64,000 nucleotides of DNA from Spirosoma lacussanchae (GCF_005870035.1 NZ_SWJG01000010.1:1-64000); one strand, 5' to 3'. Counted from the first letter of the stretch, positions 35,457-45,490 are shown. Made by a program: numbers and translations. Notes: generated by a model from the sequence alone, not told the origin.

Positions 35457-36950
35457 ATGCACCGAACGTTTACCGTGCCGCGACTCCGGCTCGTGCTGTT
35501 CACCCTCAGTTCTGCCGGTTTTATAACCGCCTTCAACCCAGATAAACTCCCGCTCGAAAAAGCCTTTACCCGCATCAACAACGAGGTTCAGCAGCACAGC
35601 AAAGCGTACGAAACGCTGTCTGACGCGTCGCAGCGGATTGGCCATCGCCTGACAGGCAGCGCCAACGGCTCCCGTGCAGAAGAGTATGCCCATGCGCTGC
35701 TGACCCAATACGGGTTTGACAACGTGCGCTATGAACCCTTCGAGGTAGAAGCCTGGGGGCGCGATACCGTTACGCTGGCCGTAGTGCCCAACCGTAGCGA
35801 CAACTTCCGCGAAGTACCCGTAGTGGCCCTGGCTCACTCACCCGTCGAAGCGCACATCAAAGGAGAAATTATTGATGTCGGCAACGGCCTGGAAGGTGAC
35901 TTTGCGGCCCTGCGCGACAAAATCAGGGGAAAGGTTGTGCTGGTCAACATTGGCCTGTCGGCTCCGACCAAAGGCGCGCGTAACCTGCACCGCTCCGAAA
36001 AGACCGCCCTCGCCATCCAGTACGGTGCTACGGGGGTCATCATGGTCAACCTGGTTCCCGGTAATGTGCTGCTGACCGGCACCGCATCGGTTACGGGTAA
36101 ACTCATTCCTATTCCGTCGGTCTGCATCTCGCTGGAAAGCGGACAGGCCATTCGGGGCTGGATGGAAGAAGAACGCGAGCGGCTTCATGCAGTCATCGAC
36201 ATGACCAACACGAGCCGGAAAATTCGCGCCCGTAACGTCATTGCCACTCTGCGCGGCTCTAAATTCCCCAATGAAAAAATAATTGTGGGCGGTCACCTCG
36301 ATTCGTGGGATCTGGCCACGGGCGCTATCGATAACGGAATCGGGTCGTTTGCCGTGATGGACATTGCCCGCACCTTCCGCGCCCTGAAGCTGAAACCCAA
36401 ACGGACCATCGAGTTCGTACTGTTCATGGGCGAAGAACAGGGGCTGCTCGGCTCCCGGGCCAACGTCGACAACCTGAGGAAAAGCGGACAGCTGGACCGG
36501 GTTCGTTACATGATGAACCTCGACATGACCAACGATCCCAGCGGTCTGAATGCCTTCGGCCGTACCGATATACTGCCGTTTCTGACAACCGTCGGCGAAA
36601 CCATGAAACAGGTCGAACCCGCCTTTGCCAACCAGATGCTGAACCAGGCCGGACTGCACTCCGACCACCAGCCGTTTATGCTGGAGGGCGTACCGGTTGT
36701 GGGCATGAACGGCCACCTCGACCGTTCGGTGCTCGATTGTTATCACGCCAACTGCGACCGGATCGACCTCGTCAACCCCGATCAGCTGAAGAATACGGTG
36801 CGCTATGCCAGCATGCTCCTCTACGCCCTGGCCGATGCAGACGATATTCCGACGCGCCGACAGACCGACACCCAAACCCGCGACTACCTGGTTGCCCAGG
36901 GGTTACGCACTCCGCTGCAAATTGCGAACGAGTGGCGCTGGAAAGAGTAG
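35457..36950 (+). CDS. M28-family zinc aminopeptidase/carboxypeptidase-like protein, exported
   Basis: A 497-residue metallopeptidase. The N-terminus (RLRLVLFTLSSAGFITAF) is a signal peptide. A PA-type insert spans about 130-260, and the M28 core follows. Metal ligands are visible: His280 and Asp282 (GGHLDSWD), Asp292 (GAIDNG) and Glu326-Glu327 (GEEQG); a later His in DCYHANCD completes the site. ATG 35457 is chosen over an upstream GTG for the signal peptide. It probably trims peptides in the periplasm. It stands 94 bases before ftsL but is unrelated to division. Confidence 0.86.
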   Translation: MHRTFTVPRLRLVLFTLSSAGFITAFNPDKLPLEKAFTRINNEVQQHSKAYETLSDASQRIGHRLTGSANGSRAEEYAHALLTQYGFDNVRYEPFEVEAWGRDTVTLAVVPNRSDNFREVPVVALAHSPVEAHIKGEIIDVGNGLEGDFAALRDKIRGKVVLVNIGLSAPTKGARNLHRSEKTALAIQYGATGVIMVNLVPGNVLLTGTASVTGKLIPIPSVCISLESGQAIRGWMEEERERLHAVIDMTNTSRKIRARNVIATLRGSKFPNEKIIVGGHLDSWDLATGAIDNGIGSFAVMDIARTFRALKLKPKRTIEFVLFMGEEQGLLGSRANVDNLRKSGQLDRVRYMMNLDMTNDPSGLNAFGRTDILPFLTTVGETMKQVEPAFANQMLNQAGLHSDHQPFMLEGVPVVGMNGHLDRSVLDCYHANCDRIDLVNPDQLKNTVRYASMLLYALADADDIPTRRQTDTQTRDYLVAQGLRTPLQIANEWRWKE

Positions 36951-37043
36951 CCGGGACCATTTACTACGAAGGCAATTTCGGGCTACAACAAGCGCCGGGG
37001 ATTTCGTTACTTTGTCGTATTGCGTCAAGACTCTACCCACTTC

Positions 37044-37445
37044 ATGGCAAAGAACACGTTCAAACAGCCCGAACGGGTTGCCAAACAGAAAAAGCAACGG
37101 CGGCAGATCAGGCTGGCGTCGTGGCTCAACGATTTTATTGGACTCGACCGGCTCTTTGGCGAAGATAACGCCTGGCCGATTCGGCATATCGACCGTATTT
37201 TGTGGGTTACCTTTCTGCTGATTATCTATATCGGCCTGAATCACAATGCCGAACGACTGGTCCGGCGGATTCAGCGGACCAAAACGCAGGTTGATGAGCT
37301 TCGTTCCCAGGCTACCGTACTACAGGCCGATTATAACCTCAGCGGCAAGCAATCTGAACTAAGCAAGCGGGTTGCGGCCCTGGGCCTTACCGACAGCAGT
37401 CTGACACCACCCCATAAACTCGTTGTCAAGATCGATGAACATTAA
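37044..37445 (+). CDS. ftsL: FtsL-like division protein
   Basis: A 133-residue bitopic protein: a basic N-terminus, one span at about residues 51-68 (ILWVTFLLIIYIGLN) and a periplasmic coiled coil (AERLVRRIQRTKTQVDELRSQ). Primary sequence is poorly conserved in this family; the call rests on topology, size and overlap with ftsI. In other Cytophagales a protein of this type lies between mraW and ftsI. Here mraZ/mraW are missing upstream and an M28 peptidase takes their place. Confidence 0.8.
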   Translation: MAKNTFKQPERVAKQKKQRRQIRLASWLNDFIGLDRLFGEDNAWPIRHIDRILWVTFLLIIYIGLNHNAERLVRRIQRTKTQVDELRSQATVLQADYNLSGKQSELSKRVAALGLTDSSLTPPHKLVVKIDEH

Positions 37446-39546
37446 GCAGGACATCATTGCGCGGGCCAATCACGTTTATTACGTGGTTATCTTTCTGGCC
37501 ATGTGCGTTATTATGCGGCTGGTGTACGTCCAGTATTTCCAGACGTTCAAGGGCAAATTCTGGCGCGAACGGGTAGCCGCCACACTGATCCGGCGCGACA
37601 CGATTCCGGCCATGCGCGGCAATATCTACGCAGCCGACGGCAGCCTGCTGGCTACCTCCCTGCCTACCTACGTAGTCGGACTCGACCCCACCCAGGCCAA
37701 ACCCGAGTATTTTGCCAAAAAAGTTGACTCCCTGGGGTTGCTGCTGTCGCGTATCTACAAAGACCGTTCGGCACGGGACTATGCGGATCTGGTACGTGAC
37801 GCTCGCGCCCGCAAACGCCGGTATGTACTCCTGAACCGACGTCGGGTCACGTTTCAGGAGCGGCAGATGATGCTTAAATGGCCCTTTTTCAGATCATCGC
37901 CCAAGGTAGCAGCCCGGGGTGGTGTGCTACGGCCCTACTACGAACGTTATCACCCATTCGGATCGATGGCCGAACGGACCATCGGCAACCTCGACGCCAA
38001 AACCGGCCGGGGGTTGATTGGCCTCGAAGCGTCGTTTCAGCCAGAACTAGCGGGTAAAAATGCCGTCGGTCTGGTCGAAGTGCTGTCGGGCGGGGTTCGT
38101 AAACCGGTTGAAGATGGACCCGATATGCGCCCCGAGCCGGGTATGGATCTATATACGACCATTGATATTAACTACCAGGACATGGCCGAGTCGGCGCTGC
38201 GATCGGCGCTGGAAAAATACAACGCGGCCAAAGGCTGTGTGATCGTGATGGAGGTAGCTACCGGCGAAATCCGGGCCATGGCGAACCTGAGCAAAACCCG
38301 CACCGGCTACACCGAAAACTTCAACCACGCGCTGGCCGGCCGTACGGACCCTGGCTCTACCTTCAAGCTGGCAACCATGATGGCCCTAATGGAAGAAAAA
38401 GCCATTTCACTCGAGCAGCCAGTTGCCACGGGCGGAGGCTCAACGATCTACAAAGGGCTACATATCCGCGATGCCAAGCGGGGCGGAGCCGGTACCATTA
38501 CGGCCCGGCAGGTCTTCGAAAAATCGTCGAATGTTGGTACGCACATGCTCATGCGCACCTATTTCTACAGCCGCCCGGACCTGTATTGTCAGTACCTGCG
38601 CCGGTTTCATCTGACGCAGCCAACCGGCATCCACATGAAAGGCGAAGCTATACCCGTAGTTCGAAATCCGGATATGAAAGGCTGGAGCAAGGTCTCGCTC
38701 ACCTCCATGTCGTACGGCTACGAGATGCAGATTACCCCGCTTCAGATGCTGGCGTTCTACAACGCCGTGGCCAACGGAGGCCGCTGGGTACGACCCACTA
38801 TTGTTCGGCAAATCAGGCTCGCCAATGAACTCATCCAGGACAACGTGCCCTACGTAGCATCCGAGCCCATCTGCTCGGTAGAAACCGCCCGCAAGGCACA
38901 GGAGCTGCTGCGCGGGGTGGTAGCGCACGGAACGGCCAAGCACATCAACAATCCGCACTACGCCATTGCCGGCAAGACCGGTACAGCTCAGAAAATCATC
39001 GACGGTAAATATCAGGTTGGCAAATACTACACCTCGTTCATCGGCTACTTCCCGGCCGACAAGCCAAAGTACAGCATGATTACGGTGGTCGATAGCCCGC
39101 AGGGCAACAACATCGATCTCCTGTACGCAGGCTCGGTAGCGGCTCCGGTATTCAAGCAGGTAGCCGACCGGATTGTTGCCTATGATATACGTATGCATGC
39201 GCCCATCCGGGCCAGCACCCGCCCCAGCAGCACTACCACCGGTATGCTGGCGGGTTATTCGGACGACCTTCATACCATTAGTACGGCCCTGAACACCCAG
39301 AACGAGCCCAGCACCGAGGGCTGGGTCGAAAAGTCGGCCACGGGCCGCTGGCAATCGCGACCGACCCGATCCGATCAGGTACCCGACGTGCGCGGGTTAA
39401 CCCTGCGCGATGCGCTCTTTCTGCTCGAAAACCGCGGGTTTCGGGTTGTGGTAGAAGGTCGGGGCAAGGTGAAAGAGCAGTCGGTAACCCCCGGCACCGG
39501 TGCCCGCGATCTGGCTGAAAAAGTAATTACGCTGACGTTGAGCTAA
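37435..39546 (+). CDS. ftsI: Septal peptidoglycan transpeptidase FtsI (PBP3) with PASTA domain
   Basis: Cross-links peptidoglycan at the septum. The 703-residue protein has one N-terminal span, a pedestal (about 50-240) and the transpeptidase domain with Ser308 in STFK, Ser364-Ser365-Asn366 and Lys514-Thr-Gly. A single PASTA domain (VPDVRGLTLRDALFLLENRG) closes it. It overlaps ftsL by 11 bases; ATG 37435 is chosen over an upstream TTG. Murein context is missing: the next gene converges on it, overlapping by the stop codon. Confidence 0.94.
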   Translation: MNIKQDIIARANHVYYVVIFLAMCVIMRLVYVQYFQTFKGKFWRERVAATLIRRDTIPAMRGNIYAADGSLLATSLPTYVVGLDPTQAKPEYFAKKVDSLGLLLSRIYKDRSARDYADLVRDARARKRRYVLLNRRRVTFQERQMMLKWPFFRSSPKVAARGGVLRPYYERYHPFGSMAERTIGNLDAKTGRGLIGLEASFQPELAGKNAVGLVEVLSGGVRKPVEDGPDMRPEPGMDLYTTIDINYQDMAESALRSALEKYNAAKGCVIVMEVATGEIRAMANLSKTRTGYTENFNHALAGRTDPGSTFKLATMMALMEEKAISLEQPVATGGGSTIYKGLHIRDAKRGGAGTITARQVFEKSSNVGTHMLMRTYFYSRPDLYCQYLRRFHLTQPTGIHMKGEAIPVVRNPDMKGWSKVSLTSMSYGYEMQITPLQMLAFYNAVANGGRWVRPTIVRQIRLANELIQDNVPYVASEPICSVETARKAQELLRGVVAHGTAKHINNPHYAIAGKTGTAQKIIDGKYQVGKYYTSFIGYFPADKPKYSMITVVDSPQGNNIDLLYAGSVAAPVFKQVADRIVAYDIRMHAPIRASTRPSSTTTGMLAGYSDDLHTISTALNTQNEPSTEGWVEKSATGRWQSRPTRSDQVPDVRGLTLRDALFLLENRGFRVVVEGRGKVKEQSVTPGTGARDLAEKVITLTLS

Positions 39547-39890
39547 GTGTATCGGTAGGCCCACCAGATGAGCAGAGCCTGCAGCGGCAGCCGCCCCCAG
39601 CGCAGCCAGGCCGGCAGTTTCTGAAACCGGCTGCTGGTTGCCATGAACACATTGGCCGGAAATACAGCTATCAGTAACAGAATAAGCCCCCAGGCGGCCC
39701 AGGTGCGGGTGGCGGGCAGCAACAGGCCAAGACCCAGCACCACTTCGGCTACCCCGCTCCAGATCACCATCTGGCTATGGGCGGGTACGTAGGGCGGCAT
39801 CATGGCCAGATAGGGTCTGGGATTTATGAAATGATTCAGCCCGGCTGCGATGTACAAAAAGGCCTGTAGATACAGAGATAAGGAATTCAT
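39543..39890 (-). CDS. DoxX-like membrane protein
   Basis: A 115-residue protein with four spans. It starts LQAFLYIAAGLNHFINPRPYLAMMPP, of which GLNHFINP and the following MMPPY are typical of DoxX relatives. The third region VVLGLGLLLPATRTWAAW is also usual. The function of these small proteins is not settled; some act with oxidases or redox partners. It converges on ftsI with overlapping stop codons. Confidence 0.8.
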   Translation of the reverse strand: MNSLSLYLQAFLYIAAGLNHFINPRPYLAMMPPYVPAHSQMVIWSGVAEVVLGLGLLLPATRTWAAWGLILLLIAVFPANVFMATSSRFQKLPAWLRWGRLPLQALLIWWAYRYT

Positions 39891-39924
39891 GCCGCAATAA
39901 ACGACAAAGCCGGTATAGTTATAC

Positions 39925-42801
39925 TTAATCGGCCGTGGTACCCCTCAGGGTCGTTTCCAGGGCCTGCCGCATAACGGGCAGCTCGGTTTCGATAGCCTGT
40001 ATATACTGCCTGACCAGTGGCGCAACGTCGGCCGCTTCGGTACCGGCGGCAATCTGCTCTTCCAGGGTGGCAATTAGCGGGCTCATGTACGTCAGGCCAA
40101 ATGTCCGGATGGGCACCTTCTGCGTATGAATCAACCGGCCAATTGTTTTTGTATCCTGCATGGTCAGAGCCTGCCGGATCTGCTCCAGTTCAGCCGGTGT
40201 CTGCTCGAGAAACAGGTCCAGAATCTCAGCCGCAAACCCCGGATCGTTATCTACCGCGTTCAGCAGCGGTTCCAGCGTAAAGGCCGAGGTGGCTACAGGC
40301 TGGGGCGGAGCGGGGGCTGGTTGAACAGGCAGCGGATTAGTTACGGCTTCAGGACGGGCCATTGGGGTGTATTTCCGCATAACACGCTGCAGCTCCTCGA
40401 CCTGAAACGGTTTGGGTAGAAAATCATTCATACCCGCCTGGATACACTGCTCTCGTTCGCTGGCCAGCGCATGGGCCGTCATGGCGATGATCGGGACCGA
40501 GTTTTGCAGGGTGTTCCGAATGTGGCGGGTAGTAGTGTAACCATCCATAACGGGCATCTGAATATCCATCAGCACCAAATCAAACGGCTCTTCCTGTAGT
40601 TTGTCCAGCGCTTGCTGCCCATTTTCGGCCACCTGGGCCGTATAGCCCAGCCGCTTGAGGACCTGCAGAGCCAGCTTCTGGTTCATCATGTTGTCTTCAA
40701 CCACCAGTATACGCACGTTCTGGCCGATGAGCCCGGATGGAGCTACCAGCAGATCGGCTGCTGTTTCGACCTGACTCGGCGCTATCTTGTACGGTATCTC
40801 CAGCGTGAAACACGACCCTTCGCCCAGCCGGCTCGTTACGGTTACCCAGCCGCCCTGCATCTCGGTCAGCGACTTGACAATGTTGAGTCCCAGCCCGGTA
40901 CCGCCGTAATAGCGGGTCGTAAAATCGCTGGCCTGCCGGAATCGTTCAAAAATATAGGGCAGTACATCGGCATCTATGCCAATACCCGTATCCTGCACTA
41001 CAAACCGCACCCGAACCAGATCAGCCGTTTCGTCCAGTTTTTCGATTCGGGCGGTTACGCCCCCCTGTTTGGTGAATTTGATGGCATTACTGAGCAGGTT
41101 CAGCAGAATTTGGGTAAGTCGGGTCGGGTCGCCCAGCACGATGGCCGGTAAGGAAGGATCAACATCGACCGTAAGCTGCAAATTCTTTTCCGAAGCCACG
41201 GGCTGGAGCATGGTTCGGATCGAGTCCGTCAGCGAATTAATACTAAACGGGATCGATTCTAAGGGTAACATGCCTGCTTCAATTTTAGCAATATCGAGGA
41301 TATCATTAACGATGGTCAGCAGGTTTTTGCCCGCCGTACGAATAAAGCCCAAAAACTCCTGCTGATCCGTATTGAGGGGCGTCGTTTCGAGCATGGCCGA
41401 GAAGCCAAGAATAGCGTTGAGGGGCGTCCGGATTTCATGGCTCATATTGGCCAGGAACTGCTTTTCCGTATAGCGGGCTTCGTTCAGGGCGAACGAGAAC
41501 CGATAGGCCAGCACAAGCGCCTGCAGGAAGAAAAAGCCCACATAGCCCACAAACAATATGAGCACAACGGGAGTGGCTACGCCGAAATACTGCGCCAGAA
41601 TCAAGCTGAATACCGACAGCAGCAGCCCCGTACTCATGAGCGAATACGCGGCTCCCGGGCGCTGCCGACGATAGGCCGTCCAGTACACGTACATGGCATA
41701 CCCGATATAAGCGACCATCAGCACCAGGAACGGATTCATCAACCGCGTGAATACAACCGGTGGCAACACCACAACGGTTGCGGCAAAGAGAAAGCAGATC
41801 CAGGTCATCGGTGTGGTAATGCGCCGGTGGGTATCTTTTGGATACAGCACCTGCGTATAAATAACGAAGACACCAATGGCCAGATACAGCGATGCGTATT
41901 CGAGCCGGAGCGTAAGAGCCCAGGGCAAACCCGGAAACAGCGTATGCAGCGCGTACAGGTTGGTACCGACCAGACGGTAGCTGTAAACCAGACAGAACAA
42001 GCCGAAATAAAGCATGGGATGATCCATCCGGCTGAAGCCGTACAGCCCCAGAAAAAACAAGCCGATCATCAATACGCAGCCCGTCAGAAACAGCGCCAGG
42101 GCCCGGTCTGTGGCCATACTGGCTTCCATCTGCGTGGCCGCGCCAATCCGTATAGCGTGTGAAGCGCCCCCTTTAGCGTGGTGAAAATTAGCCACCTGAA
42201 GCAGTAGCTGGAGGGTATCGGCAGCTGGCATCCGAACCAGCTGGGTGGACCAGTGAGGTACGGTTTTAGCAGCCGTAGTGGCCGGGTTGCCATCATGAGC
42301 TACGTCTGTGCCGTTCACGAACAGCCGATAAGCTGAGTAGTGATCGGGTACTTTCAGCATGATCGGCGCCGAGCCCGGCGGCAGCAGAACGGTTAGTCTG
42401 TAGGTTGCGAAGCCCTGGCTGGGTATGTCATGTTTCTGCCATTGGCTGGACGACCATAGCCTCGGAAAATCGGTAAACTCGTGTGCCGACTCAGGCTGAT
42501 TGGGTAAACGCAGCTGGTTCCAGTACCAGACCCACTCCCCCCTCAGCGCCACATCATCCTGCGAAAGATCTGTCTGCCTCAAATCCAACACGCCCTGCCG
42601 GGCAACTGGCTGACCCACAGCCGTACCGCCACCCAATAACCCCAGGAAACCAGTCAATAAAAGCAGAACGTAGGTATATCGGGGCAGGTTACTCCTGAAC
42701 GAACAGCCTGCAAACGCCTTTACAGGTGGCATATACCCGTCAAAAGCAGGCTGAAAAACATGTTTTAACTGGGTATATGGAGTAGAACGGTGGTAATGCA
42801 T
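39925..42801 (-). CDS. Hybrid sensor histidine kinase with 7TM sensor, receiver and HPt
   Basis: A 958-residue phosphorelay protein. It has an N-terminal signal/anchor, an extracytoplasmic jelly-roll (7TMR-DISMED2 type; LKVPDHYSAYRLFVNG, about 130-200), seven spans (about 230-440), HisKA with FLANMSHEIRTPLNAILGFS, HATPase with GGTGLGLNIVKSL, a receiver with VVEDNMMNQKLA and the phospho-acceptor Asp in LVLMDIQMPVMDG, and a C-terminal HPt domain with the His in LIHTQK. All relay steps are thus in one protein, but no output regulator is beside it. An alternative start is 42732. The ligand is unknown; the sensor type often binds carbohydrates. Confidence 0.9.
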   Translation of the reverse strand: MHYHRSTPYTQLKHVFQPAFDGYMPPVKAFAGCSFRSNLPRYTYVLLLLTGFLGLLGGGTAVGQPVARQGVLDLRQTDLSQDDVALRGEWVWYWNQLRLPNQPESAHEFTDFPRLWSSSQWQKHDIPSQGFATYRLTVLLPPGSAPIMLKVPDHYSAYRLFVNGTDVAHDGNPATTAAKTVPHWSTQLVRMPAADTLQLLLQVANFHHAKGGASHAIRIGAATQMEASMATDRALALFLTGCVLMIGLFFLGLYGFSRMDHPMLYFGLFCLVYSYRLVGTNLYALHTLFPGLPWALTLRLEYASLYLAIGVFVIYTQVLYPKDTHRRITTPMTWICFLFAATVVVLPPVVFTRLMNPFLVLMVAYIGYAMYVYWTAYRRQRPGAAYSLMSTGLLLSVFSLILAQYFGVATPVVLILFVGYVGFFFLQALVLAYRFSFALNEARYTEKQFLANMSHEIRTPLNAILGFSAMLETTPLNTDQQEFLGFIRTAGKNLLTIVNDILDIAKIEAGMLPLESIPFSINSLTDSIRTMLQPVASEKNLQLTVDVDPSLPAIVLGDPTRLTQILLNLLSNAIKFTKQGGVTARIEKLDETADLVRVRFVVQDTGIGIDADVLPYIFERFRQASDFTTRYYGGTGLGLNIVKSLTEMQGGWVTVTSRLGEGSCFTLEIPYKIAPSQVETAADLLVAPSGLIGQNVRILVVEDNMMNQKLALQVLKRLGYTAQVAENGQQALDKLQEEPFDLVLMDIQMPVMDGYTTTRHIRNTLQNSVPIIAMTAHALASEREQCIQAGMNDFLPKPFQVEELQRVMRKYTPMARPEAVTNPLPVQPAPAPPQPVATSAFTLEPLLNAVDNDPGFAAEILDLFLEQTPAELEQIRQALTMQDTKTIGRLIHTQKVPIRTFGLTYMSPLIATLEEQIAAGTEAADVAPLVRQYIQAIETELPVMRQALETTLRGTTAD

Positions 42802-43011
42802 CCGCAAATCGTCTACGAATAGCTGAACAGTTAATCACTGATGTAGAAATTGTAGGGGCGAGGCTGTATTGAAGGCTAAAATTAGAAATTATACTATACA
42901 AATATTTACTTAGAGATATTTTTATTTACTTACACCATCAAGTATATACGAAAATGGACACTGATTATTATTTTAGTTTTCAAAAATAACATACTAGACA
43001 CAAATTGCCAA

Positions 43012-43060
43012 CTCCTGCTCCCACAACGCATAACGGGTGTGGTTGTGGAGAGCAGAGGAG
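43012..43060 (-). terminator. Imperfect hairpin after the phosphoesterase gene
   Basis: CTCC..TGCTC.CCACAAC pairs with GTTGTGG.AGAGCAGAGGAG with small bulges, 13 bases past the gene stop. The rest of the gap to the histidine kinase (42802-43011) is AT-rich and holds a TATTTTTG box on the minus strand (42981-42988) that could be the kinase promoter. Confidence 0.5.
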
Positions 43061-43072
43061 GTAATTTTGTGC

Positions 43073-44932
43073 TTAGGGCGTATACCGGAGCCGGGTTACT
43101 TTTCCGTCCATCGTAGTCATCAGAACCTCATACTGACTCAGGGGATACACCCGGTTTACCATGGCGTTGGAGAGTTTATGAGCCCACGCAAGCTGTTGCG
43201 TCCGCTCATCGACGGCATATAAAACCCCATCGTCGGTCGGAATAAACGCCATGCCGTTCCGTACCGTAACCGGCGAAGGGCTGATCTCATACCCGTATCC
43301 GCAGTTGACGAACCAGGCCGGTTTAGGCGTCTCAGAGCGGGCCGATATAGCCCAGAGCGTATCGGTCATGCATTTGATAAACACCAGCGATCCATCGCCC
43401 GACAACCCGCTGGATTCAAAGCCTTTATGCTCCGACGATTTCCAGACTTCGCGTCCGGTTTCAGCATCCAGAGCGGTAAGGGTCCGGTCGGGAGTTTGCA
43501 GGAAAATACGCCCGCGGGTCAGTAACGGAATACCGGCAGCAGGCGAGAAATTACGCCCTTTCTTATTGGTCCAGGTCCAGGCTGGCTGCCCCGATTTCCG
43601 GTCCAGCGCGTACAACGTTGACCCCCACGAGCCTATGTATACCCGCTTTTTGTCAACTACCGGTACCGACTCAACAAAGCCCTCTACCCCGTCGAACGTC
43701 CATCGCTCGGCCCCCGTCCGGAGTGCCAGCGCCCGAAATTTACCTTCCGAACTACCGATGTATACGGTTTGGCCATCGATACGGGGCGATGCGACGATGG
43801 GTTTACCGGTTCTGACCGTCCAGATGGCCTTACCGTTTCGTTTGTCGAGGCAGTAGATGGTGCCGTCTGTAGAGGCCACTACGATGTTATTCTTATGCAG
43901 GGCAGGGGTCGAATAGACTTTCCCGCCGGTCATGAACCGCCAGCGCACCGAACCGTCGGTCAGCGATAAGGCAACCAGTTCGCCCCGGGTGTTCGGGTAG
44001 AACGCCATCTCTTTGTCGGCAATGATGCCGGCGCCAATGTCGCTGCTATCCTGTTTGGCCCAGACCGGCCGAACCCGACTGTACTGCTCGTTGATCTGGT
44101 ACGAAGGTCGGGGAGCCATGGCCTTTTTTTGCCCGAACTGGTGATTTTGAAGCGCAATTTTTCGCCAGGGGGCCGCCGTTTGGCCGGGCTGCTCACCAAC
44201 GGCGGGTGTGCGGACGGCAAACGTCATGGTATCGTTCTGTATGGTAACCAGGTTATAGCCCCCTACAGCGTCTTTGGCCCGCAGGTTCGAGCGGCCCATC
44301 GTGGCTGGTATACCCTCAAAATCCATGGCCTTGTTGGCGTGTCCATGCCCACAGAGGGCGGCCTGCACGTTGGTTTTTTTCAGATCGTCGATCAGCAGGT
44401 ACCAGTTGGCCAGCGCATCGTCCAGCGGGTAGTGGTTCATGAAGATAACGGGTCGGTCGGTGCCAGCCAGCTTTTCGGTTTCGGACCGCAGCCAGAGAAC
44501 ATCTTCGCGCGAGACCAGTCCCGGCGACATGCGCATGTTGGGTCCGCTGCCGCAGCCGATGAAACGGTATTTACCGTAATCGAATACGAAGCGCTCGGCT
44601 CCAAACACCTGCCGAAAGCGGTTGCAGCCATTCTCTGACCACTTCGTATCGTGATTTCCCGGAAACAGGTACCACTTGCGGGTCAGTTTGTCCAGAATCT
44701 GTTTAACCTGGTTCAGCTCCTGTTCGGTGCCAAAGTCCGTTATATCGCCGGTGATGACGACAAAATCGAGGTCTGGGAGGGCGTTGATGTCGCTGACCGT
44801 TCGCTGCAGGTCTTCGGCTGCAGTGGCCGGAGCTCCTACGTGGGTGTCGGTAACGAAGGCAAACCGAATGGTCTGGGCCGAGCAGAGGGTACAGATAACG
44901 TTGAGCAGGAAAAACGCAGCCAGTCTACACAT
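43073..44932 (-). CDS. Secreted metallophosphoesterase fused to a PQQ-like beta-propeller
   Basis: A 619-residue exported protein: signal peptide to about 20 (LNVICTLCSAQ), a calcineurin-like phosphoesterase (residues about 20-260) with all metal motifs (DTHVG, GDITD, PGNHDTKW, HGHANK), and then a C-terminal BamB/PQQ-type propeller of repeated GSVRWRF/GKAIWTV/GAERWTF blades (about 300-610). The phosphoesterase probably acts on a periplasmic phosphate ester; the propeller may bind the substrate or partner. It is followed by an unrelated acetyltransferase gene upstream on the same strand. Confidence 0.85.
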   Translation of the reverse strand: MCRLAAFFLLNVICTLCSAQTIRFAFVTDTHVGAPATAAEDLQRTVSDINALPDLDFVVITGDITDFGTEQELNQVKQILDKLTRKWYLFPGNHDTKWSENGCNRFRQVFGAERFVFDYGKYRFIGCGSGPNMRMSPGLVSREDVLWLRSETEKLAGTDRPVIFMNHYPLDDALANWYLLIDDLKKTNVQAALCGHGHANKAMDFEGIPATMGRSNLRAKDAVGGYNLVTIQNDTMTFAVRTPAVGEQPGQTAAPWRKIALQNHQFGQKKAMAPRPSYQINEQYSRVRPVWAKQDSSDIGAGIIADKEMAFYPNTRGELVALSLTDGSVRWRFMTGGKVYSTPALHKNNIVVASTDGTIYCLDKRNGKAIWTVRTGKPIVASPRIDGQTVYIGSSEGKFRALALRTGAERWTFDGVEGFVESVPVVDKKRVYIGSWGSTLYALDRKSGQPAWTWTNKKGRNFSPAAGIPLLTRGRIFLQTPDRTLTALDAETGREVWKSSEHKGFESSGLSGDGSLVFIKCMTDTLWAISARSETPKPAWFVNCGYGYEISPSPVTVRNGMAFIPTDDGVLYAVDERTQQLAWAHKLSNAMVNRVYPLSQYEVLMTTMDGKVTRLRYTP

Positions 44933-45022
44933 ATGACAGAATCGAAATGCAACATTAGCCAGAATAGCCCAGATGGCCTATAACTGCTCTATTTTTTCTA
45001 TCTGTCAGATGGCAACACTGGC

Positions 45023-45472
45023 TCACAGCCCCTTCTCCATACAGACGCTGTCTTCATCATCAACGTAAGGACCGTAGGCTGGCGTGGGCCGGTAGCCAAC
45101 TTTCTGATAAAGGGCAATAGCCTCGGGCTGTTTGATGGCCGTCTGGAGTTTAGCCATCCTGTACCCTTCTTCCCGGCCCCACTGTTCCAGCCCGGCCAGG
45201 ATATGGTGCGCTACGCCAAGCCGTCTTATGCCTGGCTGCACGTACATGCGCTTGATCTCGATGGTTTCGGCATCCAGCGGTTTGAAACAGGCGCACCCAA
45301 CTGCGGCACCTTCGTTCATGGCAATGACCACCCGGGCGTCGGCCAGGCCCTTGTTGTGCACATCGTACTCACTCTGTTTGGCTCCGTACCGGACCCGAAG
45401 GTCGGCATCCAGCTCGCCCACCAGCGTCTGGAAGCGCGGGTCGTCAGACGTACATCGTTGTATCGAGATCAT
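45023..45472 (-). CDS. GNAT-family N-acetyltransferase
   Basis: A 149-residue acetyltransferase with the acetyl-CoA loop RMYVQPGIRRLGVAHHIL (the Q/RxxGxG/A element) and the C-terminal QPEAIALYQKVGYRP. The substrate is not known. It lies 18 bases after the glutathionylspermidine-synthase-like gene on the same strand, so the two may be one unit. Confidence 0.82.
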   Translation of the reverse strand: MISIQRCTSDDPRFQTLVGELDADLRVRYGAKQSEYDVHNKGLADARVVIAMNEGAAVGCACFKPLDAETIEIKRMYVQPGIRRLGVAHHILAGLEQWGREEGYRMAKLQTAIKQPEAIALYQKVGYRPTPAYGPYVDDEDSVCMEKGL

Positions 45473-45490
45473 GGTGCTGTAACTTAGTTT

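Noticed and set aside
35838-36875. Long minus-strand frame opposite the M28 peptidase gene
   Set aside because: It lies wholly within a gene with full catalytic motifs, has shadow-type composition and no recognisable domain.
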